Origin: Lineus longissimus
Taxonomy: Eukaryota; Nemertea; Pilidiophora; Heteronemertea; Lineidae
Direction: 5' to 3'
Assembly: GCF_910592395.1 (NCBI RefSeq)
Contig: NC_088309.1
Span: 16,804,599-16,868,598, forward strand
Length of the DNA: 64,000 nucleotides
A model generated the notes under the pieces. That model saw nothing but the letters and a program-made list of their open reading frames with translations. It was not told the DNA's origin and ran no database searches. How positions within the stretch are numbered: the first letter of the stretch is position 1; each line of letters starts with the position of its first letter. The position numbers were made by a program, and so were the translations under genes. Below are positions 38,561-47,655 of the stretch, one piece after another.

Positions 38561-41500
38561 CGTCGTCCGTTAGCAGGGCACGTTTCGTAACTGTTAAAGC
38601 TATTGAGTTGAATCTTGGTACACATGTACCCATATGTAATGACACCTTGGAGACCGAGTTTCGGTCCGATTCGTTTCATGGTTTGGCCACCAGGGGGCCA
38701 AACGTTAAAAGTGAAAATATGCAATATCTCCCTTAATATTAGTCGGGAAATTTTGAAAAAAATACTTCTAGCAAAGGTGCATCATATATCCTCCGGGTTT
38801 TTGATTTGACCTCCTTTTCAAGGTCACAGAGGTCAAATGGTGTAAATTGGCCGTTAGGATGTAACGATGGCACGTTTCTAAACTGCAATGACTATTGATA
38901 CCAAATTTGGTACACATTTACCCCTTAGTCAGGTGATCTTAGGGACCGAAGTTTGGTCCAATATGATTCACCACTTGACCACCAGGGGGCAAAATCCAAA
39001 AACCTTAAAAATGTGATTATTCCTTAACTTCTTGTCCGATTGCCACCAATTTGATATCATGGGTACATCTAACCACCATACAGTATATGTCACACAGGTT
39101 TTTAATTTGACCTTCTTGTCAAGGTCACAGAGGTCAAATGGCGTAAATTCGCCGTCAGGCCGTAACTATGGCACGTTTCTTAACTGCAATGACTATTGAT
39201 CACAAATTAAGTACACATGTACCCCTTGGTCAGGTGATCTCAGGTACCGAAGTTTGGTGCGATCTTATTTGCCGTTTGGCCTCCAGGGAAGGGGCCAAAT
39301 CCTAAATTCTTCAAAATGCCATTATTCCTAGTAATGACTTGCCCGATTGGCACCAATTTTATATCATAGGTACATCTAATTCTAACAACCATTCAATGTG
39401 TCACCCGAGTCTTCTTTGATTTGACCTACTTTTCAATGTCACAGAGGTCGAATGTACTGTAAATTGGCCATTTTGGGGAAATTGTAATTGCTTGGACCTA
39501 CATCAAACCTAACACTACATGACACAATACCATGCTCTTTATCCATCTTTCCTCCACATGAGGTGAGCACAATGGCCCTGGCCATTTCATTAGCTTATAC
39601 GATACTGTGGCGTCCGTCGTCATCCGTGTTTGCAAACAGTAGCTAAGGTGGTCATTTTCATCTTCATCAAGCTCTCGTGTGGTCATTTTCCCTTAGGTGG
39701 TTAACCATTTAAGGAAAGCTATTGCAATGTGCCGAGCTTGCCCTAATGAATTTATTTCAGACAGTCATTCTTATGTGGTTAAACATGGACTTGTCCATTT
39801 TCAATTTTTTTACCTCATAAGTGAAGATTAAAAACAAGGAATGACCTCCTAAGCAAGAGATCGTAGGTGGTGACCACCTTAGGTACTTTTAGTTGCTTTG
39901 CTTGTCATCGTCCGTTAGCGGAGCATGTTTCATCACCGCTAGGGCTAGATGGCTAAAACTTGGTGTGATGGTAGCTTTGGGCAATATGCTCAGACTTATT
40001 TTTCTTTTTCGCGAATATGACCTACTTTCTGGCCTCCAGGCGGCCATCTTGGAAATTGCTTTTTGCCTTTTTGAAGCTAATGGTTCCACGGTGGCCGTGT
40101 TCCACTCGCCAGTCCAAGAGCGCCAACATGACGTGGGGGCTTCTTCGTTTCGTCAGGCACTCGCACCAGGGACTATTTGAAATACCGGTCACTCGTGCGA
40201 TTATGAATGCCGAAAAAAATTTGACTAGCAGGAAATTAGACTATCATGTTGTGCAAAAAAATGTTGAGCTTTGATTGAATTAAATCAGTTAGGGGTCCCA
40301 AGATGTCTGAAGAAATTGAGGATTTTGCCGCCCAAAAATATATTTGTGATAAACGTGCTTCTCAGGATGGTTGAATTTGCCTTTGTAGCAGCAATCTGCT
40401 GGTCTGATGTTTGGGTAAATTCGGAAAGGATTCCAAATTTGGACATTGACTTTGAAAGGAATGCACATTTAGACATTTACTGGAATCAGTGTTAGGCCGA
40501 CCTTTCCAATTTCTGACACTTCTGACTCAGAGTATCTGAAATTGTGTAAAACATTTATTCTGTGCCACATATGAATGGTTTTGGTATGAGATGACAGGTA
40601 ATTACTGGCTCTCTTCGCTTGTTGTTGTCCAGCCTGGGATTCCTGCTCTTGGCCTTGTCTTGCTCTGATATTTGCAGAGCACAACTTTTTTGACGACATT
40701 TGTAATGGGTCATACTGTCTCTACAGCCTCACCCACGAACTCTACCAGCAGCTGAATGAACAGAGAGATCGTCTGCCAATGTACTCTGTCATTGTAACTA
40801 ACTTCGCGAACATTACCACTTTCAGATCCTTTTTCAAAGTAATTTTGAAAATTGTCAGAACAGCAGAACCGTCATTTGTTTGGTATAATGATAAAACTCT
40901 GAAAAGTAGATTCTCAATGCCGGTTTACCATCCAGCAGGGTATACGTCACTATAGTTAAAGGCCGCTTTCAAGGGGTTAAGAAGCCATTTGTCTACTTTT
41001 CCAAATTTGGAAGTTTCACGATTTCATGTACGAATATGGAAAACTGTCCAAATTTTGACTTATCCCATGGTGATACATGTAATGTAATGATTTTTTAACC
41101 AGATATCTGTTCTGCCGCAGATTTCCCCAGAAGGACGTGGTGTTGCCAGTATTGCCACAATGCTCACAGTCACGAGAATACACAATTCCTTGGCCGCCGT
41201 GGGAGCTATGAGAAGGTATGTGAATAGTAACATTCAATCTAATATTTTGTTTATTGTATGTTTCTTGATTTCAGTCGGACGACTTGGGGTTGCATCGTTC
41301 AAAAAAAGTGTTGACAGTTACCATGGATACACACTGCACTTATGTCTATTTTCCCCATACGAAGGTGCTTTTTTTCATAATCATTCAAGCCTAGTTTGCT
41401 TGTACATATCCCCCGTCCCAAATGATTCCTGTTATGATTTGACAACACACAACCTACTGACACATCTAACATGCAAGAAACTATAAAATCGTACGGGGAA

Positions 41501-41930
41501 GGGGAGGAAATTTGACTCGGGGGGGGGGGGGGGGGGTAATTGTCCTAATACCGGCTACGGTATGTTTTGCCAATGCCTTTATCTCCCTTTTTAGCTCACC
41601 TCTTAGCAGAGGTGAGCTTATCCCATACCGTGGCGTCCGTCGTCCGTCGTCGTCGTCGTTTTAAGGTTTTTGGATTTTGCCCCCTGGTGGTCAAGTGGTG
41701 AATCATATTGGACCAAACTTCAGTCCCTGAGATCACCTGACTAAGGGGTAAATGTGTACCAAATTTGGTATCAATTTGGTCGTTGTTTGGCCGTCGTTGA
41801 CTCGGGGGGGGGGGGGGGGGGGGTAATTGTCCTAATACCGGCTACGGTATGTTTTGCCAATGCCTTTATCTCCCTTTTTAGCTCACCTCTTAGCAGAGGT
41901 GAGCTTATCCCATACCGTGGCGTCCGTCGT

Positions 41931-41971
<41 letters not shown>

Positions 41972-44900
41972 CTCGTCGTCCGTCGTCCGTTAGCAGGGCA
42001 CGTTTCGTAACTGTTAGAGCTATTGAGTTGAAACTTGGTACACATGTACCCTTATGTAATGACACCTTGGAGACCAAGTTTCGGTCCGATTCGTTTCATG
42101 GTTTGGCCACCAGGGGGCCAAACGTTAAAAGTGAAAATATGCAATATCTCCCTTAATAGTAGTCGGGAAATTTTGAAAAAAATATGGTAGGTACTTCTAG
42201 CAAAGGTGCATCATATATCGTCCGGGTTTTTGATTTGACCTCCTTTTCAAGGTCACAGAGGTCAAATGGTGTAAATTGGCCGTTAGGATGTAACGATGGC
42301 ACGTTTCTAAACAGCAATGACTATTGATACCAAATTTGGTACACATTTACCCCTTAGTCAGGTGATCTCAGGGACTGAAGTTTGGTCCAATATGATTCAC
42401 CACTTGACCACCAGGGGGCAAAATCCAAAAACCTTAAAAATGTGATTATTCCTTAACTTCTTGCCCGATTGCCACCAATTTGATATCATGGGTACATCTA
42501 ACCACCATACAGTATATGTCACACAGGTTTTTAATTTGACCTTCTTGTCAAGGTCACAGAGGTCAAATGGCGTAAATTCGCCGTAACTATGGCACGTTTC
42601 TTAACTGCAATGACTATTGATCACAAATTAAGTACACATGTACCCCTTGGTCAGGTGATCTCAGGTACCGAAGTTTGGTGCGATCTGATTTGCCGTTTGG
42701 CCTCCAGGGAGGGGGCCAAATCCTAAATTCTTCAAAATGCCATTATTCCTAGTAATGACTTGCCCGATTGGCACCAATTTTATATCATAGGTACATCTAA
42801 TTCTAACAACTATTCAATGTGTCACCCGGGTCTTCTTTGATTTGACCTACTTTTCAAGGTCACAGAGGTCGAATGTACTGTAAATTGGCCATTTTGGGGA
42901 AATTGTAATTGCTTGGACCTACATCAAACCTAACACTACATGACACAATACAATGCTCTTTATCTATCTTTCCTCCACATGAGGTGAGCACAATGGCCCT
43001 GGCCATTTCATTCATATCTCAAGTCAAAGCCAAATTTCTCTGGTTTCGTTTCCAGAGTAATTAACCTTGCGCGTGACTACAGTACAAAACGTGATGCATT
43101 CGGACAGAAAATCTGTAACTACCCCCTGCACATGCAGACCATAGCACGGCTGGAGGTGGAGACACGAGGTGCCTTTCTCCTGGTGATGGAAGTCGCTCGG
43201 CTACTTGGTCTTGATGACTGCAAGATGAAGACAGAGAGAGATCAACAAATGCTTCGGCTGCTGACACCACTCCTTAAACTCTACACAGGGAAACAGGTTA
43301 GTCATTACAGCAAATCTGCTCTCGAGGGCTAAAATTTATAACCTCCTGAGATCCTGCACATTTCCACTCATTCCGTGAGGAAATAATTGTAGGCTCATGC
43401 TACCAAGTTCCCAGTATGAGGTCTATTGATTCAGGGGAATAATATCATCCACAGCAGGTAGCAAGGTCTCCCAGACCCTGTTTCAAATCGTGTTCTATGT
43501 TGTCTGTGGGGGGGGGGCTGACGATAGATGGGCTCCGAATAAGTTGATCATAGATCTAAGATGAGACAGGCTGATATTATGAATAGAGTGACAGAACATC
43601 GTGGTCATGTCATTGCTTTTTTAGTGGGCTCTCGGGCCCTCCCTCTAAAAATCTTGAAAATCTAGATTGATTCTCGATTTTTGGGTAAAGTTACATTTAT
43701 ATGGCGCTAGAAATGTTCAAAAGCGGCCCCCACTAGGAAACCTAATAAAAGCGCTCAGTTTAAATCAGAGTAAATGTGTTTGTGATAAACTTTTACTACT
43801 GAAAGTAATGCAAGGGTTTCCAACATTATAGCTAAAAATACGGTCATTTTCTTTACTCTCTTCCATAGGGTGTGTCTGTTGCGTCTGAAGGTCTTGAATG
43901 TTTTGGTGGTCAGGGTTACATTGAGGACACCGGATTGCCTGCTATATTACGGGACGTACAGGTAGGCGTATTCCAGGATAGAAAGCATACATTTTTAGCT
44001 TATGATATGGGTCTGAAAAGTATCTGTCCGTCGTTCAACCTCTCCATCCATCTGTGAACACAATTGGGCATTTTGCAACTGTAAGGCCTACAGGCACTTC
44101 AAACTGGGCATATAAAAATGGGGGTTTTTAGGGAGCGCTTTTCATCGACCTGAGGGTCTGTACCAAAGTATTTCACACCATCTGTCACCATCATAGGCAT
44201 CTACAGTGGGACTACGGGGTATCAAGTGGCTGCCCTCATTTCAGCGCTCACTGAGCTTGACCTGTGAATGCCATAGGGCGACCAGACCGGGGTTTCGAAT
44301 CCCACAACCTTTGATTGAGAGTCAGACACCTAAACCAGTATGCCACAGTAGTGGTTTCAGTGGGGGTTGCAATAACCTTCAACCTACTGTAAGCATCCGT
44401 AAGGTAGCACTCTCTATAAACCTGCCTTTAGGGCAGAGACATGTATTCATCCACAGGCGGAAGTGTGGCACTGACACACCGTACTAAACTGTGAAGCTGT
44501 GGTAAATACATGACTGTGATGGGTGAAAGTGGATTTATTCTTCAAACTTTGGTGGATTCTTAGTCTACAGAGCCAGGCCATAACAGGGATATACTTTTTG
44601 ATAATTAATTTAAGGAAATATTGTGTCAGTGGCCAGTTTAGAACTTGTATTCTAATAGGCCCATATTAGTCTGCGAGTGACGATTTGATGGCAATGCTGT
44701 ACACAAATCAATTTTTCTCAGGCAATCGGAATTGGAATGTTTTAAATTTTTACTATTATTTTGATAAAAGCCTCTTCATAACACATATAAAATTTGGTGG
44801 GAATTAAAGCACCCTTTGTGTCATTTTTTCACCAACCTATGTTCATTAAAATGTACACAGAATGTACACGCTGGCTAATAGAGGTCTCTGGCCTTTAGGT

Positions 44901-46085
44901 GTTTTTTTTCATTCTATGTTTTTATTTTTTGAGCCAGATATTTCAGCTGAGCCCCAGACCCTTTGGCCTCTAGTTTGCTTATTCAGGGCAAATTTTTGAA
45001 GTGCTGGTTGTTAATTTAAAAATAACACACCGTAATATTTTCTTTTTCGGAAATTGGTTCATTTTCTTATTTTAGGTTTGCTCGATATGGGAAGGAACAA
45101 CCAACATTCTATCACTCGATGTCCTGAGGTGTATCGCCAAAAGCCACGGTGCTGTGTTACATTCCTTCCACAGCGATGTCTCAGAAAAACTGCTCAATGT
45201 ATCAAAACGTCCTAACTTGATGCAACACAGCTCAAAGGTTCAACGTGCTTGCGATAGCTTGATGGACTTTTTGAGGAAAAATGCAGATATGTCAATATTA
45301 GAAATTGCAGCGAGGGACCTGGCTTACAGTTTGTCAAGAATTTACATCGGTAAGAAGCTTATTGTAATATTGTTGACTGCCAACTTTCCAGTACCTGAGG
45401 GACCAAATGGCCAGTAGCAAAAAATTGGTATCCAACCATAAGTGTTTCAGCCCATGCCTTGGTTCAATAGATAATATGGGTAGTCAAATGGGGGGGGGGA
45501 GGGAAATATCTATTCCGAAACTTTCAGCCTCATATCTATTCTAAACCTTTCAGTTAAACGCAGATGAGCTTTTCAATCAAAGCTACAACCTGAGCATTTC
45601 TGACTGGTACCCATAAACACACATACAGTGGAACCTCCCAAAGCGGACACCTCTCTATTAAGGACAACCTCTCTATCAAGGACACTAGTTTTGGTCCCAA
45701 ATCGGTTGTTTCCATTCAATTTGACCTCTCTAATCAGGACCCCTCTCTATTAGGGTGTCATTAATAGAGAGGTTCTTCTGTATATGGAATAAGGCAAGTG
45801 AGATGAAAATAACTGCCTAGAGTCTTGAGCTGACTGTGGTGTTCCTAGAAGTGACTTTATATTTTTTAAATAACATATTGTAACAGACTCTTAACATCTT
45901 CTCCAGCTACACTTCTTCTGGATCATGCCTATTCAGCTGTTTCAACCCCTACTGATGTGGCGGCAGCCATCAGATGGTGCTCCATGGATTTAACGCCAGT
46001 TTTAACAAATGCGTCTCTGTACGGGGAAGATGGTGTCAAAATGGACAATGATCTTGTCATGGACGGATTCCTTGGACCTCAGTAG
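19900..46085 (+). CDS. AidB/ACDH-11-like acyl-CoA dehydrogenase, 11 exons, 613 residues
   Basis: Exons: 19900-20115, 21677-21909, 22649-22748, 24014-24131, 25266-25408, 26186-26335, 41121-41215, 43056-43296, 43869-43961, 45076-45349, 45907-46085 (stop TAG). All introns are GT-AG and the 1842-bp joined frame is open. The product is a flavoprotein of the acyl-CoA dehydrogenase superfamily, closest in pattern to bacterial AidB and nematode ACDH-11: YNPSAGLYSCPLAMTDGAAK, SGQWMTERRGGSDV at the middle beta domain, KWFSSATDSDMTM, RVINLARDYSTKRDAFGQ, GLECFGGQGYIEDTGLPAIL and the FAD-contacting IWEGTTNI. The N-terminus (MLRLVGQSLLKTKEIR) is basic and lacks acidic residues early, which fits a mitochondrial presequence. 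ATG 19900 is the first in-frame ATG. The true substrate is unknown; AidB-type enzymes often prefer long acyl chains or act non-classically. Intron 6 is 14.8 kb because of transposons. Confidence 0.93.
20447..20560. repeat. Inverted repeat with about 45-bp arms
   Basis: ACATTAGATCAAATTGAATG, then TTTACCTGGAGATAAG and TGTTTATC on the left are mirrored by GATAAACA, CTTATCTCCAGGTA and AAACATTCAATCTAATGT on the right, with a loop of about 20 bp. It is in intron 1 of the dehydrogenase gene, probably a fold-back element. Confidence 0.75.
20675..21150 (+). mobile_element. MITE of about 475 bp, copy 1
   Basis: The ends are inverted (CTTAAGCCAGAGAC against the complement of GTCTCTGCCCTTAAG). The whole segment is matched in inverted orientation by 44425-44898 in intron 9 of the same gene, with only scattered differences. 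No coding capacity. Confidence 0.75.
22960..23036 (-). repeat. tRNA-like SINE head
   Basis: The minus strand from 23036 reads CCTAGTGGTTAAGGCGTCTG, a good polymerase III A-box context, followed by a decayed B-box region near 23000. This is a SINE fragment in intron 3. Confidence 0.5.
23691..23734. repeat. Interstitial telomere-type repeat (CCCTAA)n
   Basis: About seven slightly degenerate copies of CCCTAA (TTAGGG on the other strand) lie in intron 3 of the dehydrogenase gene. Confidence 0.9.
25015..25184 (-). repeat. tRNA-derived SINE
   Basis: Minus strand from 25184: A box in AGTGGCAGAGCGGTTGG, B box GGTTCGACAC near 25130, then a core with CCTTGGGCAAGGCACTTAAC near 25086-25064 and GTAAATGGGTATCAGGCTCG. 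Similar core sequences occur in many animal tRNA-SINEs. It lies in intron 4. Confidence 0.75.
25645..26085. repeat. Tandem repeat, 70-bp unit, about six copies
   Basis: The unit contains GTGGATACAAGAGACACTGT and GTGACAATGTCACAATCTGG. It fills most of intron 5. Open frames through it are a by-product of the repeat. Confidence 0.9.
26336..27603. other. Start of intron 6, nothing recognised
   Basis: Unique-looking non-coding sequence. Short frames here show no domain and no splice-linked continuation. Confidence 0.45.
27604..29667 (-). CDS. Two linked exons of a SANT/Myb-like accessory protein (fragment)
   Basis: Exon 29667-29486 (acceptor CTGCAG, donor GTAGGT) joins in phase to exon 27687-27604 (acceptor TTCTAG, donor GTGAGT). 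The joined peptide has EKWNQQLSKVKEIHSLQQ, KHQRGTRGGGKMPQADPTLQ, EKDAEFRGITGGFESA and a basic, nuclear-signal-like KSPAKKKAKL. The EKW helix end, the RGTGGG-like linker and the later GITGG resemble the Myb/SANT-like protein that accompanies PIF/Harbinger transposases, but the DNA-binding helices upstream are missing here. No start or stop exon could be found. The first exon has an inverted copy at 33826-34007. The gene lies antisense within intron 6. Confidence 0.5.
28060..28132 (-). repeat. tRNA-like sequence (SINE head or tRNA pseudogene)
   Basis: The minus strand reads CGTGGTATGGTGGTCAAGGC (A box), an anticodon-arm-like CTTG...CAAG with TTGCACC in the loop, and the B box AAGTTCGACCCC. The acceptor stem does not pair, so it is not called a functional tRNA. 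Confidence 0.55.
28379..28419. repeat. Perfect 20-bp inverted repeat with one-base spacer
   Basis: TAGGCCTATTGTTAATTAAA is followed by a single A and its exact reverse complement. Confidence 0.9.
29366..29686. repeat. Left arm of a 4.1-kb-spaced inverted repeat
   Basis: This is inverted relative to 33808-34121 at high identity and includes the 182-bp exon plus flanking intron. The arms could base-pair across the repeat block 29687-33807. Confidence 0.8.
29689..30135. repeat. Segmental duplication, copy 1 (with 31132-31576)
   Basis: About 445 bp is repeated with few changes at 31132-31576, and each copy is followed directly by a copy of the 444-bp MITE. The duplicated unit is therefore about 890 bp (29689-30583 and 31132-32024). 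Confidence 0.85.
30136..30579. mobile_element. 444-bp MITE, copy 1
   Basis: Ends are GAGACAAGACAAC and GTGGTCTTGTCTC, a 13-bp terminal inverted repeat with one change. Non-coding. Confidence 0.75.
30584..31027. mobile_element. 444-bp MITE, copy 2
   Basis: Perfect 13-bp terminal inverted repeats GAGACAAGACCAC/GTGGTCTTGTCTC. It lies four bases after copy 1, so the junction itself is a palindrome. Confidence 0.8.
31577..32020. mobile_element. 444-bp MITE, copy 3
   Basis: Same ends and length as copy 2 and nearly the same interior. It sits in the same flank as copy 1 because both were carried by the 890-bp duplication. Confidence 0.8.
32100..32277. repeat. Harbinger-type terminus (right end)
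   Basis: The plus strand ends TTTTGTGCAACCGGGCCC at about 32276, the same terminus as that of the broken Harbinger element at 37769. Related subterminal AGATAAACTAAC and GCGTTA motifs occur in both. No left end was found. Confidence 0.5.
32278..32639. other. Intron 6 spacer, nothing recognised
   Basis: No gene, RNA or repeat could be identified. Confidence 0.4.
32640..33259 (-). pseudogene. Rhodopsin-family GPCR remnant
   Basis: Transmembrane-like pieces appear in order on the minus strand. First comes FVILIIRWVIY, then a TM3 end and DRY-like ITADRACAIVYPLKAK, then TM4-like RKIVALSICLVNI (33259-33000). After a frame change and stops come SIVLSVKEYPWVEV, TM5-like VLVVIPFSVILISNILI, an ICL3 with NKNKLGEDEKSGELETKR, and a TM6 start LLLVSFAFII followed by TGA and then YVIFETLF (to 32640). 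The layout fits a peptide-receptor-like class A GPCR without introns. The frameshift near 32970 and the nonsense codon at about 32715 make it a pseudogene. The ligand cannot be told. Confidence 0.6.
33808..34121 (+). repeat. Right arm of the inverted repeat, with second copy of the SANT-like exon (33826-34007)
   Basis: It is the inverted copy of 29366-29686. The 182-bp exon keeps its acceptor (TGCAG), open frame and donor (GTAGGT). Its orientation, plus strand to the left of the minus-strand Harbinger transposase at 36598-37577, matches the two-gene layout of the intact Harbinger element at 50347-54203. It may therefore be part of that broken element. Confidence 0.55.
34329..36026. mobile_element. 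Helentron-like non-autonomous element carrying a 156-bp satellite (family C)
   Basis: The left end has the hairpin TATATCCGCAC/TTCGGATATA followed by (CCGTCCGT) microsatellite at about 34382-34415. The interior is nine 156-bp units. The right end has AAAGTGCGGATATA, which is inverted to the left end, then the stem-loop GCGTTTGCCAGCAAACGC and CTAG at 36023-36026. Subterminal inverted repeats, internal tandem repeats and a 3' stem-loop match Helentron-associated elements. No Rep/helicase is present. Confidence 0.6.
34435..35880. repeat. 156-bp satellite, about nine units
   Basis: Units contain TTCGATAATGGCTGATTT, CACTCAAGATGGCCGACTG and CTACATTCTGAACGAGTT, with starts 156 bp apart (34513, 34669, 34825, 34981, 35137 and so on). 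As 156 is a multiple of three, a 362-codon antisense frame stays open through seven units; it is not considered a gene. Confidence 0.95.
36027..36597. other. Intron 6 spacer, AT-rich
   Basis: No recognisable gene or repeat. The missing 3' half of the neighbouring Harbinger transposase was searched for here by eye and not found. Confidence 0.4.
36598..37577 (-). pseudogene. PIF/Harbinger transposase, truncated (HARBI1-like)
   Basis: The N-terminal part 37577-37190 (start MADNQALFAAFKPFFQ) has the HARBI1-type helical domain VQVLIALRYFASGAFFEII, DTFGVDKASVRRVVHRVAGL and FIVWPQSVEERRRIQAG. A gap of about 225 bp, with CTG on both sides, precedes the continuation GFYAISHFPKVLGCIDGTHI (36965 onward), which carries the first catalytic Asp. 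The frame then runs through an unusual Ala/Pro/Asp-rich stretch of about 55 residues before ASFVNRKGYHSINMQAVVDD and stops at 36598. The second Asp and the Glu are missing, so it cannot be an active DDE nuclease. The element's terminus GGGCCCGGTTGCACAAAAG lies at 37769 (minus strand). Confidence 0.8.
37750..37769 (-). repeat. Terminal inverted repeat of the broken Harbinger element
   Basis: GGGCCCGGTTGCACAAAAG, read on the minus strand, lies 190 bp upstream of the transposase start. It is the same terminus as at 32276. Confidence 0.65.
37770..38476. repeat. Spacer with a family-B Helentron-like 3' end
   Basis: CAGCTGAACGCCAGGCCAAT GGGCCTCTTG at about 38081-38110 is the 3' stem-loop end of the element family seen at 46768 and 62063. 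Its 5' end was not found. The rest is unrecognised. Confidence 0.5.
38477..39591. mobile_element. Helentron-like non-autonomous element, family A copy 1
   Basis: Left end TTTTAGCTCACCTCTTAGCA forms a hairpin with AGAGGTGAGCT and is followed by a (CGTC)n microsatellite (38523-38570). The interior has two or three diverged blocks, each with GGCACGTTTC, CCACCAGGGGGC and AAGGTCACAGAGGTCAAATG. Right end is GAGGTGAGCACAATGGCCCT GGCCATTTCATT, a stem-loop preceded by an inverted copy of the left-end motif. It is about 95% like 41876-43012. No protein is encoded. Confidence 0.7.
39592..41120. other. End of intron 6, with decayed element pieces
   Basis: 39592-39625 repeats part of the family-A left end (AGCTTATACGATACTGTGGC GTCCGTCG). 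The remainder to exon 7 has no recognisable gene. Short open frames lack coding signs. Confidence 0.45.
41519..41875. repeat. Duplicated and inverted rearrangement beside family-A copy 2
   Basis: About 140 bp (a run of 17-20 G, TAATTGTCCTAATACCGG and the element left end with CGTC repeats) occurs at 41519-41658 and again at 41801-41946. Between them 41659-41775 is an exact-looking reverse complement of 42323-42439 from inside the element. Confidence 0.85.
41876..43012. mobile_element. Helentron-like non-autonomous element, family A copy 2
   Basis: It has the same ends as 38477-39591 and a longer (CGTC)n (41925-41975). Its right end lies 43 bp before the acceptor of dehydrogenase exon 8, so the element has come close to the splice site without removing the pyrimidine tract. 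Confidence 0.72.
43297..43868. other. Intron 8 of the dehydrogenase gene, nothing recognised
   Basis: Apart from a G run at about 43507-43517 no structure stands out. Confidence 0.4.
44285..44352 (-). repeat. tRNA-like SINE head
   Basis: The minus strand reads TGGCATACTGGTTTAGGTGT (A box), an anticodon-arm-like TGACTCTCAATCA, and the B box GGGATTCGAAACCC. It lies in intron 9. Confidence 0.55.
44425..44898 (-). mobile_element. MITE of about 475 bp, copy 2
   Basis: Inverted copy of 20675-21150 with ends CTTTAGGGCAGAGAC and GTCTCTGGCCTTTAG. Confidence 0.75.
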
Positions 46086-46767
46086 GAAAACGCTGTGAAA
46101 GAGTCGCCTGAAGAACGACCTGGTTGGGATTGAAAGTTTCCAGTGAATTTATTACTCAGTTTTAAAAGTTCTGTAGGTTCTGAGTTTGTTTTTTTGACTA
46201 GAATTTGACCTTTTGTCATTTTGTAATACGGAGAAGAAATGAGAATGATACAATAATTCGAGTGAATTTGATACATTAGTACTACTAGACGAGAGATCGA
46301 GATTTTTCTGAAATTTAGTGTTTAACACATCAATAGTTGCTGATACAGATTTGTTGATACTACAGAACGAAGTGAGCTTTTTGTCAACTTCATAAGCTTC
46401 ATTAAGGATTGTATTACTGGAGTTTTTAACATGAGATAGGTAATCAAAAGTATGTTTGAACATAAAAACAAGGAAAGGATATTGTCCTAGTTCTGCCTTC
46501 ACTCCGCAGTTTGATGTAAATCTATTAACACCCAAGATCCATTCACAAAATTTAGACAATAATTGCTCAAATGAAAAACGATCCAGTTGTTTGACAAATT
46601 TATTGCTGTCGTTAATAAGTAGTGATTTGAGAAAAGCGAAACTCCAAATTTTACAATTATACATGAATATTGGCCTGATAAAGCTATTAAACAAACGAAT
46701 AGCAGTACGAGGTTCTATTTGATTGGAGTTAATTGTTTTCGTCAGAACATAAAAAGCTTTGGAGCCT
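46086..46767 (-). mobile_element. LINE, 3' part
   Basis: ORF 46760-46152 is the region after the RT of a non-LTR retrotransposon: RLFNSFIRPIFMYNCKIWSF, FCEWILGVNRFTSN and VKAELGQYPFLVFMFKHT. It starts one residue after the break in the upstream part at 62064, and the two pieces join in frame (GVEVLTN then KGSKAFYVLTK). The 3' end falls within the 3' flank of the dehydrogenase gene, immediately after its stop. Confidence 0.8.
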
Positions 46768-46840
46768 TTTTTAGCTCAGCTGACTAAGTCAGCCGAGCTT
46801 GTCAAATAAGTTGTTCAGTGGCGTCCGTCTGTCCATCCAT

Positions 46841-46874
<34 letters not shown>

Positions 46875-47655
46875 GTTAAACCCATGGTGCACATTTTGTA
46901 ACCGTAAGACCTAGAGACTTCAATTTTGCATTTCTGGATACTTCTGGTCATACTCTACTTTCAAAACAAAATCTGTCGCCATTCGACCTACTTCCTGCGA
47001 GCGAGAGTGCATGAAGGAAACTGGCCTATATCGGCCTAGGAGCAGCAGAATTAGTCGAAATATGCTCTAATATTAAGATAAAATTCTTGAAAATCTATTT
47101 TATTGAGAAAAAGTTCAAAATTTTAACAGGAGAGGGCGCTACCTGCCTTTTAATTATTTCTGCCGATTCAAATTCCCGCCCGATGACGTCAGCCATCAAT
47201 GAAGTCTCCTATTTGCCAGTTCTCAAAACATGGCAGCTACACAACAAAAGCAGTAGCTCCAGGAATAAATCACTGTTCACTTCAGCTTCGTAATCGATTG
47301 TACCTCCACTTTATTGTGTTTTGTGTGGTGTTCCTATTCAATCAACGATGTAAGGCCTTATTATGTTGGTTTTAATTGAGAAGGTGCATTATAAGCGGCG
47401 TACGAAATACCGAAGCGGAGACAAAATGGCGGCATGTTGTTTACGCCTGGAGCTCAACGACACTCAAGTACCCAATTTTCTGCTTAAAAAGTAGTCTGGT
47501 AGGCGATATTATCACTAGTTCGTTTCAGTGGTAGTCATAAGGTCTTTAGAGACTACTTTCAGAAATTAGTTCTTGAAAATTTGGCCACATTTCTGTGAAA
47601 ACGATATCGGAAGTGCATGCTTTGTTCGCGATGACATCGCCGATGTATTTTGAAG

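Noticed and set aside
38413-42156. Open frames with long Arg, Ser or Thr runs
   Set aside because: They are translations of the CGTC microsatellites of family-A elements in various frames.
46152-46694. 180-codon frame after the dehydrogenase gene as a host gene
   Set aside because: It continues the LINE frame found at 62064 and has the typical post-RT region.
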